DNA of 64,000 nt from UBA2160 sp964588665 (lineage in GTDB: Bacteria; Chloroflexota; Dehalococcoidia; Lucifugimonadales; UBA1123): positions 1 through 64,000 of the forward strand of contig CAZPQQ010000008.1 of assembly GCA_964588665.1 (NCBI GenBank), read 5' to 3'. The notes under the pieces are model-generated. The model made no database searches and had not been told where the DNA came from. It saw only the letters and a list, made by a program, of their open reading frames with translations. Every line of letters starts with the position of its first letter. Position 1 is the first letter of the stretch. Of the stretch, positions 1-8,899 are shown one piece after another. A program made the translations under genes and the position numbers.

Positions 1-360
1 AGCATCGTCCTGGATTGCCTGGCAGCGGGGATGTCCGACCGCGAAATCCTCGACGACTATCCGTCGATGACGGCGGGTGGAATACGAGCAGCAGCGGCGT
101 ATGGCGCTGCCCTCGCGCGCGGTGTGAAGCTTCCTTCGGCCGTCGCTCAGCAGCCCGAGGGTTTGGGAGTGGGCGGTGCGACGAACGCCATCGTCGCTGA
201 GGGAGTAATCGACGCCCACGGACAACTCCGCCTCGACGAGCCCGTCACGAGCATTCTTTCGACGCGCGTTAGTGCCGTGTTGTTGCCCCACGACTATTCG
301 GACATCTCCGAAACGGAATGGCTTCACCTGCTGGCGACCAACCCCGTTTCGATTTCCTAA
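1..360 (+). CDS. DUF433 antitoxin-like protein, 5'-truncated and probably frameshifted at its 3' end
   Basis: The reading frame is open from the first base, so the start lies outside the window. The beginning, with LAAGMSDREILDDYP, is the typical second half of a DUF433 domain, a small winged-helix family often found as the antitoxin of PIN-type toxins. It is followed by an AbrB/DUF104-like stretch (GVIDAHGQLRLDEPV) and a WLHLLATNP segment. The frame stops at 358-360, but the +2 frame from 345 to 410 encodes RFDFLKDSGEDVYSLDDGKP and then F and a stop, a tail that fits such antitoxins much better than the in-frame end. One C appears to be missing from the C run at 343-346. No toxin partner is visible downstream; the next gene is convergent. 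Confidence 0.6.
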   Translation, partial: SIVLDCLAAGMSDREILDDYPSMTAGGIRAAAAYGAALARGVKLPSAVAQQPEGLGVGGATNAIVAEGVIDAHGQLRLDEPVTSILSTRVSAVLLPHDYSDISETEWLHLLATNPVSIS

Positions 361-411
361 AAGACTCGGGCGAGGATGTATACAGCTTAGACGACGGCAA
401 GCCGTTCTGAA

Positions 412-1749
412 CTACCGCACCCGCTGCACCACGCGGCGCGTCGCGTCGACTAGCGCATCGACCTCGGACTCGGTGGTCAGGGTGTTGAGGGCGCCGCCCG
501 CGCTCGTCTGGAGCAGAACGCCTTCGTTCAGCAGTCCCGTGAACAACGCTTGGCGCATCTGGCCGTCGGCTCGGATCACGTTTCGGTAGTCCACGATCTC
601 CTCGGAGGTGAAGTGGATGCCGAACAGCGAGCCTATTCCGGTCACTTGCGCCTCGACTTCGAGCTCGTCGAAGACGGCGCGAAGCTTCGCGCGGAGCTCG
701 TCGCCGAGTGCGTTCAGACGATCGAAGACGTCGGGAGTCAGGTGGTTCATGGCCACCTCGCCAGCGACCATAGTCATGGGGTTGGCGTTGAACGTTCCAG
801 CGTGTGCGAGTGTTGCTCCGCCCGCCGTCGGATCGAACAGGTCCATGAGCTCCTGTTTGCCGCCAAAGGCGCCAACCGGCAACCCGCCGCCGATTGTTTT
901 ACCCAGGGCGGTGATGTCCGGGATCACGCCCAGGTTCTCCTGAGCGCCGCCGGACGAGACCCTGAAGCTCTGCACCTCGTCGAAGATGAGGACCATGCCC
1001 AACTCCGTTGTTATCTCTCGAATGCCCTGCAGGAACGCCTTCTGGGCCGGAAGGTAGCCGAACGAGGAGACGACCGGCTCCATTATCACGCAGGCGATCT
1101 CGTTTCGGCCTTCCTTCAGCACACGTTCGCACCACTCCAAATCGTTGTATGGCAGAACGACTACGTCATCGAGGATGCTCTGGGGCATGCCAGGGTACTC
1201 GGGAATCGGGGTGGGGCCGTTCGGGTCCAGCTTTTCGAGCGGCGGATGGACGCTGACGGACACGTACTCGTGGGAGCCGTGGTATCCGCCCTCGAACTTG
1301 GCGATCTTCGGCCGGCCGGTGAATGCGCGCGCCGCCCGCACGGCCAGCAGCGTGCCTTCGGTCCCCGAGTTGGTGAACCGTATCGAGTCCACGGACGGTA
1401 TCCGGTCGGTCAGTATCTTGGCCAGCCGGACCTGTGCCTCGGTTGGTCCCGTGAACGCCGTCCCTTTAGCGGCCTGCTCCTGCAACGCGCTCACGATTTC
1501 GGGATGGGCGTGACCGAGTATCAGGCTCGTCGCGTTGATCATGAAATCGAGCATGCGGTTGCCGTCCGCGTCGATCATGTAGTGGCCTTCGCCGCGCTCG
1601 ATGAAGTGCGGATACGGCGCGAAGTAGGCCGTGCCCCGCGAGCTACCGCCGGGTAGGTACTGTTCGGCGTTGTCTTGAAGGCCTCGAGACGTGGGTGTCT
1701 TGGAGACGTAGAGGTCGATCTCGCGTTGAAGTTTGTCCTGGGTCGTCAT
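412..1749 (-). CDS. Glutamate-1-semialdehyde 2,1-aminomutase-like class III aminotransferase
   Basis: This 445-residue protein is a PLP-dependent class III aminotransferase. Visible hallmarks are SGTEG around residues 128-132, which holds the cofactor phosphate, the PLP-ring aspartate in IFDEVQ (Asp257), and the Schiff-base lysine in ALGKTIGGG (Lys284). The spacing of these motifs and the GGLPVGAFGG stretch match the HemL-like branch. A GAGGAG ribosome-binding site sits 7 nt before the ATG. The gene lies alone, next to an SDR gene and not to other tetrapyrrole genes, and a catabolic role in amino-acid or amine transamination is as likely as haem synthesis. Substrate cannot be read from sequence. 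Confidence 0.9.
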   Translation of the reverse strand: MTTQDKLQREIDLYVSKTPTSRGLQDNAEQYLPGGSSRGTAYFAPYPHFIERGEGHYMIDADGNRMLDFMINATSLILGHAHPEIVSALQEQAAKGTAFTGPTEAQVRLAKILTDRIPSVDSIRFTNSGTEGTLLAVRAARAFTGRPKIAKFEGGYHGSHEYVSVSVHPPLEKLDPNGPTPIPEYPGMPQSILDDVVVLPYNDLEWCERVLKEGRNEIACVIMEPVVSSFGYLPAQKAFLQGIREITTELGMVLIFDEVQSFRVSSGGAQENLGVIPDITALGKTIGGGLPVGAFGGKQELMDLFDPTAGGATLAHAGTFNANPMTMVAGEVAMNHLTPDVFDRLNALGDELRAKLRAVFDELEVEAQVTGIGSLFGIHFTSEEIVDYRNVIRADGQMRQALFTGLLNEGVLLQTSAGGALNTLTTESEVDALVDATRRVVQRVR

Positions 1750-1835
1750 CGAAGCTCTCCTCGGTTAAGCAGGATCTGTCCCCCTGCGGTTTGCCATGCG
1801 TGTCGTAATTGGTTCGACTCGGGTCAATCCACCGC

Positions 1836-2585
1836 TCAAACGGCAGTTGCGCCGCCGTCGATGACCAGCTCGCCGCCGGTCATGAACGACGCTTCGTCCG
1901 ACGCCACGAACAGGACGCCGTACGCGACCTCTTCCGCGCGGCCGAATCGACCCGCCGGAACCTCGGCAATCCGTTGCGCCCGTTCTTCCGGCGATGGGAA
2001 GGCAAGGGCGACCATGTCGGTCTCGATGGGCCCCGGATGGATCGAGTTGGCGCGAATGCCGTCCGCGGCGTACTGCACCGCCGTGGCCTTGGTCAGCAGC
2101 CGGACCGCCCCTTTGGATGCGTTGTACGCCGATGTGACGCGGCTGCCGACAAGCCCGGCGCCAGACGAAATGTTGACGATTGAGCCTCCGCCGGCCTGTC
2201 TCAGGGCTTCAAGAACGGCCTTTGTCCCGAGAAACGTGCCCTTCGCGTTGACGTCCATGATGCGGTCCCAGGAGTCCGACGTGGTCTCCTCGACGGTCGC
2301 CCGCTCGTAAACACCGGCGTTGTTGACGAGGATGTCCAGCTTCCCGTATCGGCTGACCGCCGTGTCGACGGCGCGGTCCCAATCTTCTTCGCTGGTCACG
2401 TCCAGCCGAACGAATAGAGCGTCGCCGCCGGCCTCGTTGATCTCCGCCTCGAGCTTCTGTCCTTCGACTTCCAGGACATCGCCGATGACGACGCGGGCGC
2501 CTTCCTTCGCGAACAGGTGCGACTCGACAGCGCCCATTCCCTTGGTGCCTCCGCTTATCAGCGCGACCTTTCCTTCCAGTCGCAT
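1836..2585 (-). CDS. Classical short-chain dehydrogenase/reductase
   Basis: This 249-residue NAD(P)-dependent oxidoreductase has a Rossmann fold with GGTKGMG at residues 12-18, NNAG at 88-91, catalytic serine near 140, and YNASK with Tyr154 and Lys158. The start is placed at the internal ATG because AGGAGG lies 6 nt upstream; a longer frame reaches 2630 but the extra residues do not look like SDR sequence. The C terminus ends in the common GGELVIDGGATAV dinucleotide-fold cap. It is read in the same direction as the upstream aminotransferase, about 85 bp apart. The substrate is unknown. Confidence 0.9.
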   Translation of the reverse strand: MRLEGKVALISGGTKGMGAVESHLFAKEGARVVIGDVLEVEGQKLEAEINEAGGDALFVRLDVTSEEDWDRAVDTAVSRYGKLDILVNNAGVYERATVEETTSDSWDRIMDVNAKGTFLGTKAVLEALRQAGGGSIVNISSGAGLVGSRVTSAYNASKGAVRLLTKATAVQYAADGIRANSIHPGPIETDMVALAFPSPEERAQRIAEVPAGRFGRAEEVAYGVLFVASDEASFMTGGELVIDGGATAV

Positions 2586-2694
2586 GGGCGACCTCCTACC
2601 GGCTGGCTTACGTCGGGAATTATACTTCACGAAGGCGCGACGTGCGTGTACGGTGGACTCGGTAATTGGCGCCGGTCGTCAATCAGCAGGGATG

Positions 2695-2717
2695 AAAAGG
2701 ACTGAAGGGACAGAAGG
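2695..2717 (+). repeat. Copy of a 9-bp-period dispersed repeat (AGGGACNGA type)
   Basis: A short run of about two and a half units of a 9-bp repeat (GGACTGAAGGGACAGAAGG) lies in the gap between the SDR and larE genes. Longer copies of the same unit occur near 14.4, 44.9 and 52.5 kb in either orientation. It has no coding role here. Confidence 0.6.
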
Positions 2718-2777
2718 CATCGGCGAGCCTACAGGAGGCGCAGTGCGCTCGGTACAATTTTCACGAAGCGTGAAGCG

Positions 2778-3638
2778 CTACGCCTTCTTGCGCAGCTTCG
2801 CGAGCACCTCGTTGAGGCTGCCGCTCCGGAAGCCCTCCAGGTCGAGCGTCACGTAGGAGTAGCCGATCGACCGGAAGTAGGCCGCGATCCGATCGCGGTT
2901 GTCCGGTTCGGTCAGCGTGGCGAAATCCTCGGATTCGACTTCGATGCGGGCCACCGTATCATGATGCCGAACCCGAAGCTGAGCGATGCCCAGCCCGTGG
3001 AGGAATTCCTCGGCCTTGGCGATGCGCTCGAGTGCCTCGACTGAAACCGGCGTTCCGTACGGGATGCGGGATGACAGACATGCCTGGGCAGGCTTGTCCC
3101 AGGTGGGCAGACCCATGTCTCTGGACAGGGAGCGTATCTCGGCCTTGGTCAGATCGGCCTCGACCAGCGGACTTCGGACGCCGAACTGTTTTGCCGCTTT
3201 CAGGCCGGGCCGATAGTCGCCCAGGTCGTCGATGTTGGCGCCGTTGGCGACGTGCGCAATGCCTTCTTCGGCGGAAAACGCGGCCAGGTGCGTGTAGAGT
3301 TCGTCCTTGCAGAAGAAACACCGATCCGGATTATTCGCCGCATAGTCTTCGCGCTCGACCTCTTGAGTCTCGATGACTTTGTGGTTCAAACCAATGCGCC
3401 GGGCAAGGGCCTCGGCCTCACGCAGCTCGGCCGGCGCCAGGCTCGGGGAGCGGGCGGTCACCGACAGCGCGTCGTGGCCGAGCACGCTGTTGGCGGTCGC
3501 TGCCAGGAAGGCGCTGTCGACGCCTCCGGAGTAGGCGACGATAAGCGATCCCATTTCCCTCAGGATCGCTTCGAGAGCGGCCATCTTCCTCGCCGTCACG
3601 CTTTTGTCGATGATTTCAAGTTCGGAGAGTACCGCCAT
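2778..3638 (-). CDS. larE: ATP-dependent sacrificial sulfur transferase LarE
   Basis: LarE is a PP-loop enzyme that adenylates a nicotinate-derived carboxylate and donates sulfur from its own cysteine, giving the pincer nickel cofactor of lactate racemase. The ATP PP-loop SGGVDSAF is at residues 37-44, a CFFCK motif (Cys107, Cys110) follows, and ACLSSRIPYG contains Cys187, the candidate sacrificial cysteine. The length of 286 residues fits the family. The start at 3638 is chosen because GGAG lies 8 nt upstream; an ATG two codons earlier and a longer frame to 3680 are possible. No larA, larB or larC is present in the window, so the target enzyme must be elsewhere. Confidence 0.88.
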   Translation of the reverse strand: MAVLSELEIIDKSVTARKMAALEAILREMGSLIVAYSGGVDSAFLAATANSVLGHDALSVTARSPSLAPAELREAEALARRIGLNHKVIETQEVEREDYAANNPDRCFFCKDELYTHLAAFSAEEGIAHVANGANIDDLGDYRPGLKAAKQFGVRSPLVEADLTKAEIRSLSRDMGLPTWDKPAQACLSSRIPYGTPVSVEALERIAKAEEFLHGLGIAQLRVRHHDTVARIEVESEDFATLTEPDNRDRIAAYFRSIGYSYVTLDLEGFRSGSLNEVLAKLRKKA

Positions 3639-3784
3639 CTTCATCGCTCCACGATTATTCACTAGATGCCGCGTCCGCACTTTGCGGCTATGGATTGGCG
3701 CCGAGTTGGCTTCACGGTCGGATCGGGCGATCGCCGGAACTCAGGGAACCCGAATCCCGTGAACGGTGTCGCGACCATACGGAT

Positions 3785-4462
3785 CTAGCCGGCGTTTACC
3801 AGCTCTGGGCAGAGTTCTCGCAACGGAGGCAGCCGGCGCGCCGTATTCAGAGCGAAAACACGACTGCTGCCAATTCGCTCGAAGCCCAGGCGACGGTAGT
3901 AGTTTTCAAGTCTGCCTTGATCTCTAGTGGGGTTATGGTCGAACCCGCGTCCGTCGATCTCTCGATCCGATTTCTTCGTCCGAGCAGAGGATGTCGGAAA
4001 TGGAAGCATCGCCACCAACCCCGCTTCCGGGGCGAACCGTAGGATCGTTCTTCGGGCGACAGCCAAACCAAGGCCTCTGCCCCGATGTGCCGGCAGTATC
4101 CCGATCCCGGCCAGGAACAGCACGTTGCAACTGAAGACGTCGCCTTCGAACTGATCGTCGATCATATCTTGATTCAGCTCATTCCCGTCGAACAACGCCG
4201 TGTAGCACACCTCCGCGTCGGGTGAAATCGCCTTGAACATGTCAGAGGCGGAAGCGCTTCTGTCCCAGGTCTCGCACGCATGAAACTGGTAGGCCGATAT
4301 GTAACCGACGCTGGTTTCGTGTAACCCAAGATCATGATTCGCCTGACCGTCGAGGTAGACGATCTCGCCGTGAGTCCGAAGCGGATACTCGTCCGGGCCT
4401 GGCTCTGCGAGCAGGTCAGAAGATTCGAAATCGATGCGATAGTCGCTGAGTGCAGGCTGCAC
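3785..4462 (-). CDS. GNAT-family N-acetyltransferase
   Basis: This 225-residue protein carries an acetyl-CoA-binding motif A, GIGILPAHRGRGLG, at residues 119-132, followed by a helix (LAVARRTI) and a late NYYRRLGFERIG segment, the usual order in GNAT enzymes. The N-terminal 100 residues do not resemble a specific subfamily, so the acceptor is unknown. The start is a GTG with a modest AGGA upstream. It is flanked by spacers on both sides and appears to be a single-gene unit. Confidence 0.75.
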   Translation of the reverse strand: MQPALSDYRIDFESSDLLAEPGPDEYPLRTHGEIVYLDGQANHDLGLHETSVGYISAYQFHACETWDRSASASDMFKAISPDAEVCYTALFDGNELNQDMIDDQFEGDVFSCNVLFLAGIGILPAHRGRGLGLAVARRTILRFAPEAGLVAMLPFPTSSARTKKSDREIDGRGFDHNPTRDQGRLENYYRRLGFERIGSSRVFALNTARRLPPLRELCPELVNAG

Positions 4463-4636
4463 GTCACGAATTCCTAATCATGGGCAAAAAGCATGTACGC
4501 ATTGAATATACAAGTATGTTCCGCTTCAAGTGCCGTCCATTTGCAAAGGGACTCCTGAGTTTGTGAATGCTTTTATGGATTTTAGCAGAGTTGGCATAAC
4601 AACGCCGGACGGTTTCCAGTCACGCATAACCTGGAT

Positions 4637-5515
4637 TCACTCGGCCATCATGGTTTCGACGATGGACCTCATTTCATCGGAGTAGTGCTGGTAAGACCGG
4701 TTCTGATACTTGAGGATGCGTTGCGACTCCTCAGTATCGTACCAGTCCGTCCATCCGGGCGAGACCCGGTAGACCGCTTCGTCGGCGGGCGCTCCCATGA
4801 AATCGTAGAAGTCTCGAACGTAGTCGCTGCCGCGCAGTTGCCAGGTCGGGCCGCCCCCGATGTTAAACACCTTGCCTCCGGCCTCCGGAGTCCGAGCGGC
4901 GGCGACGAGAGCGTCCACGACATCGTCTCGATGCACCATCTCCACCCTCTGGTCCACCATGAACGGCCACGGATCGGGAGGTTCCAGGAACGCCGGAACA
5001 GCGATTCCCGCGATTCTCAGCACGACGGTGTTCTTCAGAGGCGATCCCCGCAGGAGTCGCTCACCGGCGATCTTACTGTCCGCATAGATGTCGATAGCGC
5101 TCTGCGCGTGATCGATCGTAACCGGCGGCTCTTCAGCGGCGGTGTCGCCATACGTGCTGATCGACGACGTGAAGACCAGCATGGCTTCAGGATTCGTTTC
5201 GGTCAACGCCGTGACGATCTTCTCCGTCCCGCCCACGTTTACGCGAAAGGTCAGGTCGCGGTCTCGTTCTGAGTTGGGCGGGAGCAATGCCGCCAGGTGC
5301 ACGACCGAGCCGACACCGTCGACCGCGGCGGCCACGTCGACGTCGCTGGTGATGTCGCCCTTCTGAACCTCGACGTCGTCGCGCCCTTCCAGTCCGGAGA
5401 AGTCCATCTGCGGCAGATCGAAAACCCTGACCTGGCGGCCCGCTTCCACGAACCTCTCGACGAGCATCCGGCCGACACTGCCCGCGCCGCCGGTGACCAG
5501 TATGGCGCCGCTCAC
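4637..5515 (-). CDS. NAD-dependent epimerase/dehydratase (extended SDR)
   Basis: This 292-residue extended SDR starts with TGGAGSVG at residues 8-15, has the DIT motif near 55, HLAA near 73, catalytic Ser120 (SSISTYG) and YADSK with Tyr144 and Lys148. Such enzymes act on nucleotide sugars or related hydroxy compounds. The C-terminal region with GWTDWYDTEESQRIL resembles epimerase-family proteins rather than a defined sugar epimerase. The GTG start overlaps the stop codon of the upstream 107-residue gene by four bases (GTGA), so the two are translationally coupled. Confidence 0.88.
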   Translation of the reverse strand: MSGAILVTGGAGSVGRMLVERFVEAGRQVRVFDLPQMDFSGLEGRDDVEVQKGDITSDVDVAAAVDGVGSVVHLAALLPPNSERDRDLTFRVNVGGTEKIVTALTETNPEAMLVFTSSISTYGDTAAEEPPVTIDHAQSAIDIYADSKIAGERLLRGSPLKNTVVLRIAGIAVPAFLEPPDPWPFMVDQRVEMVHRDDVVDALVAAARTPEAGGKVFNIGGGPTWQLRGSDYVRDFYDFMGAPADEAVYRVSPGWTDWYDTEESQRILKYQNRSYQHYSDEMRSIVETMMAE

Positions 5516-5835
5516 GTCAGCGTCGTCCCCTTCATCCCGGCCTTTTCGATCACGGTTTGAGCCGTCTTGATCATCTGCTCCAACGCCGGAGCGAATCCGG
5601 CCCAGTCACTTTGATTCTTCAGCTCCAGGAGCGCGGTCGCATCTTTGACTGCCGACCGAGCAGCCGGAATCGACGGCATCGTCTTGAAGAAGAACGTTCC
5701 GCTGACGTCGCCGAAGTTGTCGACGATCTCGACGACCGAGGTCTCCCAGTCTTTGTTTTGGTCGCCCAGTCCTTCGGCGACCTCTTTACACGCGGCGATG
5801 CTCTGATCGAGAAGCTCTTGGCCAGATGGTGGCAT
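5512..5835 (-). CDS. Small conserved-looking helical protein coupled to the epimerase gene
   Basis: This 107-residue protein is not recognised. It reads as mainly alpha-helical and acidic, with no signal peptide, membrane segment or cysteine. An AAGGGG sequence precedes the ATG, and its stop codon overlaps the GTG of the epimerase gene by four bases. This tight coupling supports it being a real gene with a role linked to the epimerase. Confidence 0.7.
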   Translation of the reverse strand: MPPSGQELLDQSIAACKEVAEGLGDQNKDWETSVVEIVDNFGDVSGTFFFKTMPSIPAARSAVKDATALLELKNQSDWAGFAPALEQMIKTAQTVIEKAGMKGTTLT

Positions 5836-5957
5836 TGTTTCTATAACCCCTTGTTGATGTTTCCGCCCTTCCGCTTCACGTCTTCAGAAGGGGCAGGTTG
5901 TTGATCGGCGGTTGGGCTGACGATGAGTTAGATCGCCCGCATGTCTGTCCTTCCGCT

Positions 5958-6419
5958 TTAGGAAGCTGCTTCGTTCCCGAGGCGGCTCTCCAGCTCTTCG
6001 ATACGCTTTGCTGTTGCCCTCTCCTGCTGAAAACGCTCTGTGATGTCGCGCACGATGGCCGCTATGCCCTGTACGGCGCCATCCTCGCCCTCCAACAGTG
6101 TAATCGTAAACTCAAGAGAGATGCGGGTCCCGTCACGCTTGGCGGCCGGCACGGCAAGCATGTCGTCGGTGTACTTCGTAACGCCTGTTGCCATCACCTT
6201 ACGGTAACCGTCCCAATGCCGCTCCTGGAAACGCTCGGGGATAATCAGGTCCAGGGTCTGACCCAGGGCTTCACTGGCTTGGTAACCGAATATGGTCTCA
6301 GCGCCAGAATTCCACACTCGGATCACGCCCTCAGCGTCCGCGAATATGACGGCGTCTCGGGCCTTGTCCACGATCTGTCTGTAGATTTGCTCCGTTGATC
6401 CTGGGACAACATTTTCCAT
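5958..6419 (-). CDS. Single PAS-domain (S-box) protein
   Basis: This 153-residue protein is one PAS domain followed by a short helix. The domain runs from about residue 10 to 130 and shows the typical ARDAVIFADAEGVIRVWN opening, FGYQASEALGQ, and the PAC-type ending AIVRDITERFQQER. No kinase, GGDEF or DNA-binding output domain follows, so it must signal through a partner protein or bind a small ligand. The C-terminal 25 residues could form a coiled coil. The genes around it give no hint of the partner. Confidence 0.85.
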   Translation of the reverse strand: MENVVPGSTEQIYRQIVDKARDAVIFADAEGVIRVWNSGAETIFGYQASEALGQTLDLIIPERFQERHWDGYRKVMATGVTKYTDDMLAVPAAKRDGTRISLEFTITLLEGEDGAVQGIAAIVRDITERFQQERATAKRIEELESRLGNEAAS

Positions 6420-6554
6420 TGTTCCGACAGTTCTCCCCGTGATTTAACGGCCCAATTTGGGCGGCGTTGTTCCTGGAAACCGAGTTCTGCGTTGTCGATG
6501 CCTGGAATCAGCGGCGCACGAACAGCGCGCCGCTGATTCGCTTGCGGAATGCGT

Positions 6555-7976
6555 CTAGTCGTCGTCGCCCGGGGCCAGGACCTCGGCCTCGTCCACGACA
6601 TGATGCCCGTTGGTGGCGTCCTCGTAGTGAACCTTCATGGCCTCGATGTCGACCTCGACGTTGCGGTCGAAGCCACGGCCGTCGTGGCGGTCGTACGGGA
6701 ACGGCTCGAACTGAATGAACTTCTCCCTGAATCGCTGGCGGCTGGGTCGGCGGTCGTACGGGAACCTGTATTTCTCCGGGGCGGCCGGTTCGACCTCGAT
6801 GAGCTGATAGTCTCGGCTCCCAAGACCGTTTTCATGCCCGGTGTTGATCGTCGCGACTTCGCTCTGTCCGTGGAACGTCGCGGCGGCGGCCTCGAACTTG
6901 CGGTCGCCCGAATGATGGGCTTCCATGACCTCGGTCGCCGACCCTGGTGTGCCTACAGATCGCCTTGCGGCATCCACGCACGCCATGTCGATCGCCACCG
7001 GGTCTTTGCTGGCGAAGACGCCCAAGTGCGGAACGATGGGGATGTCTGCGTGGTTGGCGCAGTCGCAGCGAGGCGAAACATCCAGCGCCATGTTGATGTA
7101 GCCGACCTTGTCTCGGCCCACCGCCTTCTCGACGGCCAGTGCAGCGTCCGCTATGGCTACGTCCACAGCGTCGAAGTTGATCTCCGGTATGTCCACGATG
7201 CCGCGTGGTCCCACGACTCCGAAGCAGCCCAGACAGTTGGCGCACTTGTCGCGGCTCCAATGCAGCTCGTCGTTTTCATCGACGTTCCAGAGTCCGAACG
7301 GGCAGCAGTTCTCGATGATCTCCCAGTCGGGGGTGTTGGCCTTGCCTTTGAACGCCTCGGGATGGAATGTGCCCGCGGCGCCAAACCCGTACGTGGGATG
7401 GCCGCCCATGTGAACGTTGAATTTGCCGCGCTTCGACTGGCCGCCGATGCCCAGGTTCTTCAGCGCGCCGCCGATGACGCCCATGCCATGGCCCTTGAAG
7501 TGGGTCAGGGTAATCAGGGTGTCTGCAGCGGCGATGGCCTGCGCCACGTACGCCTCTTTGAGCAGATATCCCTCGGGTAGGTCGATGCGAATGTCGCTTG
7601 TGCCGATGAAGCCGTCCGCGCAGATGAACGGGCAACCCAACGTGGCCGACGAGAAACCGTTTCTCTCCGCCGTGAGAATGATGTCCAACTCGGTCGAGCG
7701 GGAGCCCCAGGGCGAGTACGTCGAAGTCGTCGTGTCGCACACGAACGGCCTGCCGCCCAACTCCTTGATGCGGTCCGCCAGCGCCCGAGCGTAAACCGGC
7801 CGCAGGTACGCGGAGTTGTTCCATTCGCCGCAGTGGATCTTGATGGCCACCATATCGTTAGGTTTGACAAGTTCATCGAGATTCGCCGCGTCGAAGACCG
7901 TCAGCATCTTCGCGACCAAGCTAGTTTCGGTCGAATCGGAATGCGCGTCCATCCAATATACGTTGGACTTCCCCAT
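6555..7976 (-). CDS. DUF362 domain protein with iron-sulfur type cysteines
   Basis: This 473-residue protein belongs to the DUF362 family. Hallmarks are VAIKIHCGEWNN near the N terminus, ITLTHFKGHGMGVIGGALKN in the middle, and a cysteine-rich segment (DKCANCLGC, preceded by NCCPFG) that resembles part of a ferredoxin 4Fe-4S site. DPVAIDMACVDA near residue 330 is also typical. The C-terminal 100 residues, rich in Arg, Tyr and Phe, extend beyond the usual domain. An AGGAG site precedes the ATG. The family is poorly characterised; a redox or metal role is inferred from the cysteines only. Confidence 0.85.
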   Translation of the reverse strand: MGKSNVYWMDAHSDSTETSLVAKMLTVFDAANLDELVKPNDMVAIKIHCGEWNNSAYLRPVYARALADRIKELGGRPFVCDTTTSTYSPWGSRSTELDIILTAERNGFSSATLGCPFICADGFIGTSDIRIDLPEGYLLKEAYVAQAIAAADTLITLTHFKGHGMGVIGGALKNLGIGGQSKRGKFNVHMGGHPTYGFGAAGTFHPEAFKGKANTPDWEIIENCCPFGLWNVDENDELHWSRDKCANCLGCFGVVGPRGIVDIPEINFDAVDVAIADAALAVEKAVGRDKVGYINMALDVSPRCDCANHADIPIVPHLGVFASKDPVAIDMACVDAARRSVGTPGSATEVMEAHHSGDRKFEAAAATFHGQSEVATINTGHENGLGSRDYQLIEVEPAAPEKYRFPYDRRPSRQRFREKFIQFEPFPYDRHDGRGFDRNVEVDIEAMKVHYEDATNGHHVVDEAEVLAPGDDD

Positions 7977-8184
7977 GAGTATCTCCTCTCGGTCTCAGAC
8001 CGCTTTTCGTTTAAGGTTCGTGCGCAATATAAGTGTGAGATTAGCATCGCCCCCCTACCTTGTCAATAAAATGGCCGACGCCTGCGGAAGCGCTGTGCCC
8101 TGGCCGGTGTTTGGCGGCATACGCAGGCGGATTAGTCGTGCGTCCCCCTGTTCCCAATTTCGCCGTCGGAGGTTAACATTGCCG

Positions 8185-8892
8185 ATGAGATTCAACACCG
8201 ACGTCATCGTTCTGTTAGGGGGGTGTCACTTGACCAAAATTACAGACCATTTCATGCACCCGGGCCCGCAACCCAACGGGCTTCAAGCTGCCGAGGACGG
8301 GCTCTGGGCAATCGACCAGGGCGACAACCATCTCTACAAGCTCGACTGGGAGGACGGCTCAGTTCTTGAAAAGCTGTCGACCGAGACCGACCGGTCCAGC
8401 GGAGTGACCATCGGCGGCGGCAATATCTGGATCGCGTCCACCTACACCGCCGAGCTGTTCAAGTGCGACATGGGCGGGGCGACGGTCGAGCGGTACGACA
8501 CCCCCGGCAAGGGCGGTGTCGCGTTCGCTGACACACCGAATCCCCGCACGACCGGCGCTCACGGGATGGAGTGGATCGACGACGAGAACATGTGGGTCGC
8601 CGTTCCGCCCGCGCAAAAAGTCTTCCTCATGGACCCAACCACGATGACGGTCAAGCGCTCGATCCCGACGCCTGGCATCCGTCCACACGGGCTGTTCATG
8701 CACGAGGGCGCCATGTGGCTCGCAGACACCGCCGCGTGCAAGGTGCACAAGCTCGACCCCACCGACGGCGCCGTTTTGGCGGTGGTGGACGTGCCGACGC
8801 CGGAAGTCCACGGCATGACGTTGCACGAAGGCAATATGTGGTTCTGCTGCGCCGAAACCCGCCGCGTCTGCACCGTCCCGCTGCCCAGTTAG
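8185..8892 (+). CDS. SMP-30/virginiamycin-lyase-like beta-propeller protein
   Basis: This protein of about 235 residues contains repeated blades such as LWAIDQGDNHLYKLD, NIWIASTYTAELFKCD, MWVAVPPAQKVFLMD and MWLADTAACKVHKLD, the pattern of YncE/SMP-30-type propellers. The number of blades suggests a five- or six-bladed fold. The start is uncertain: ATG at 8185, TTG at 8179 with GGAGG 6 nt upstream, or TTG at 8230 after a G-rich stretch. The frame stays open further upstream but reads unlike protein. It is followed after 7 nt by another propeller gene, so they form an operon. The substrate is unknown. Confidence 0.75.
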   Translation: MRFNTDVIVLLGGCHLTKITDHFMHPGPQPNGLQAAEDGLWAIDQGDNHLYKLDWEDGSVLEKLSTETDRSSGVTIGGGNIWIASTYTAELFKCDMGGATVERYDTPGKGGVAFADTPNPRTTGAHGMEWIDDENMWVAVPPAQKVFLMDPTTMTVKRSIPTPGIRPHGLFMHEGAMWLADTAACKVHKLDPTDGAVLAVVDVPTPEVHGMTLHEGNMWFCCAETRRVCTVPLPS

Positions 8893-8899
8893 GATTGAC

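Noticed and set aside
550..1656. Forward frame of 368 codons opposite the class III aminotransferase
   Set aside because: It is a shadow of the reverse-strand gene, whose motifs are complete; the antisense protein is Arg/His/Val rich and matches no family.
6549..7580. Forward frame of 343 codons opposite the DUF362 gene
   Set aside because: Shadow frame; the DUF362 protein on the other strand has full family motifs.
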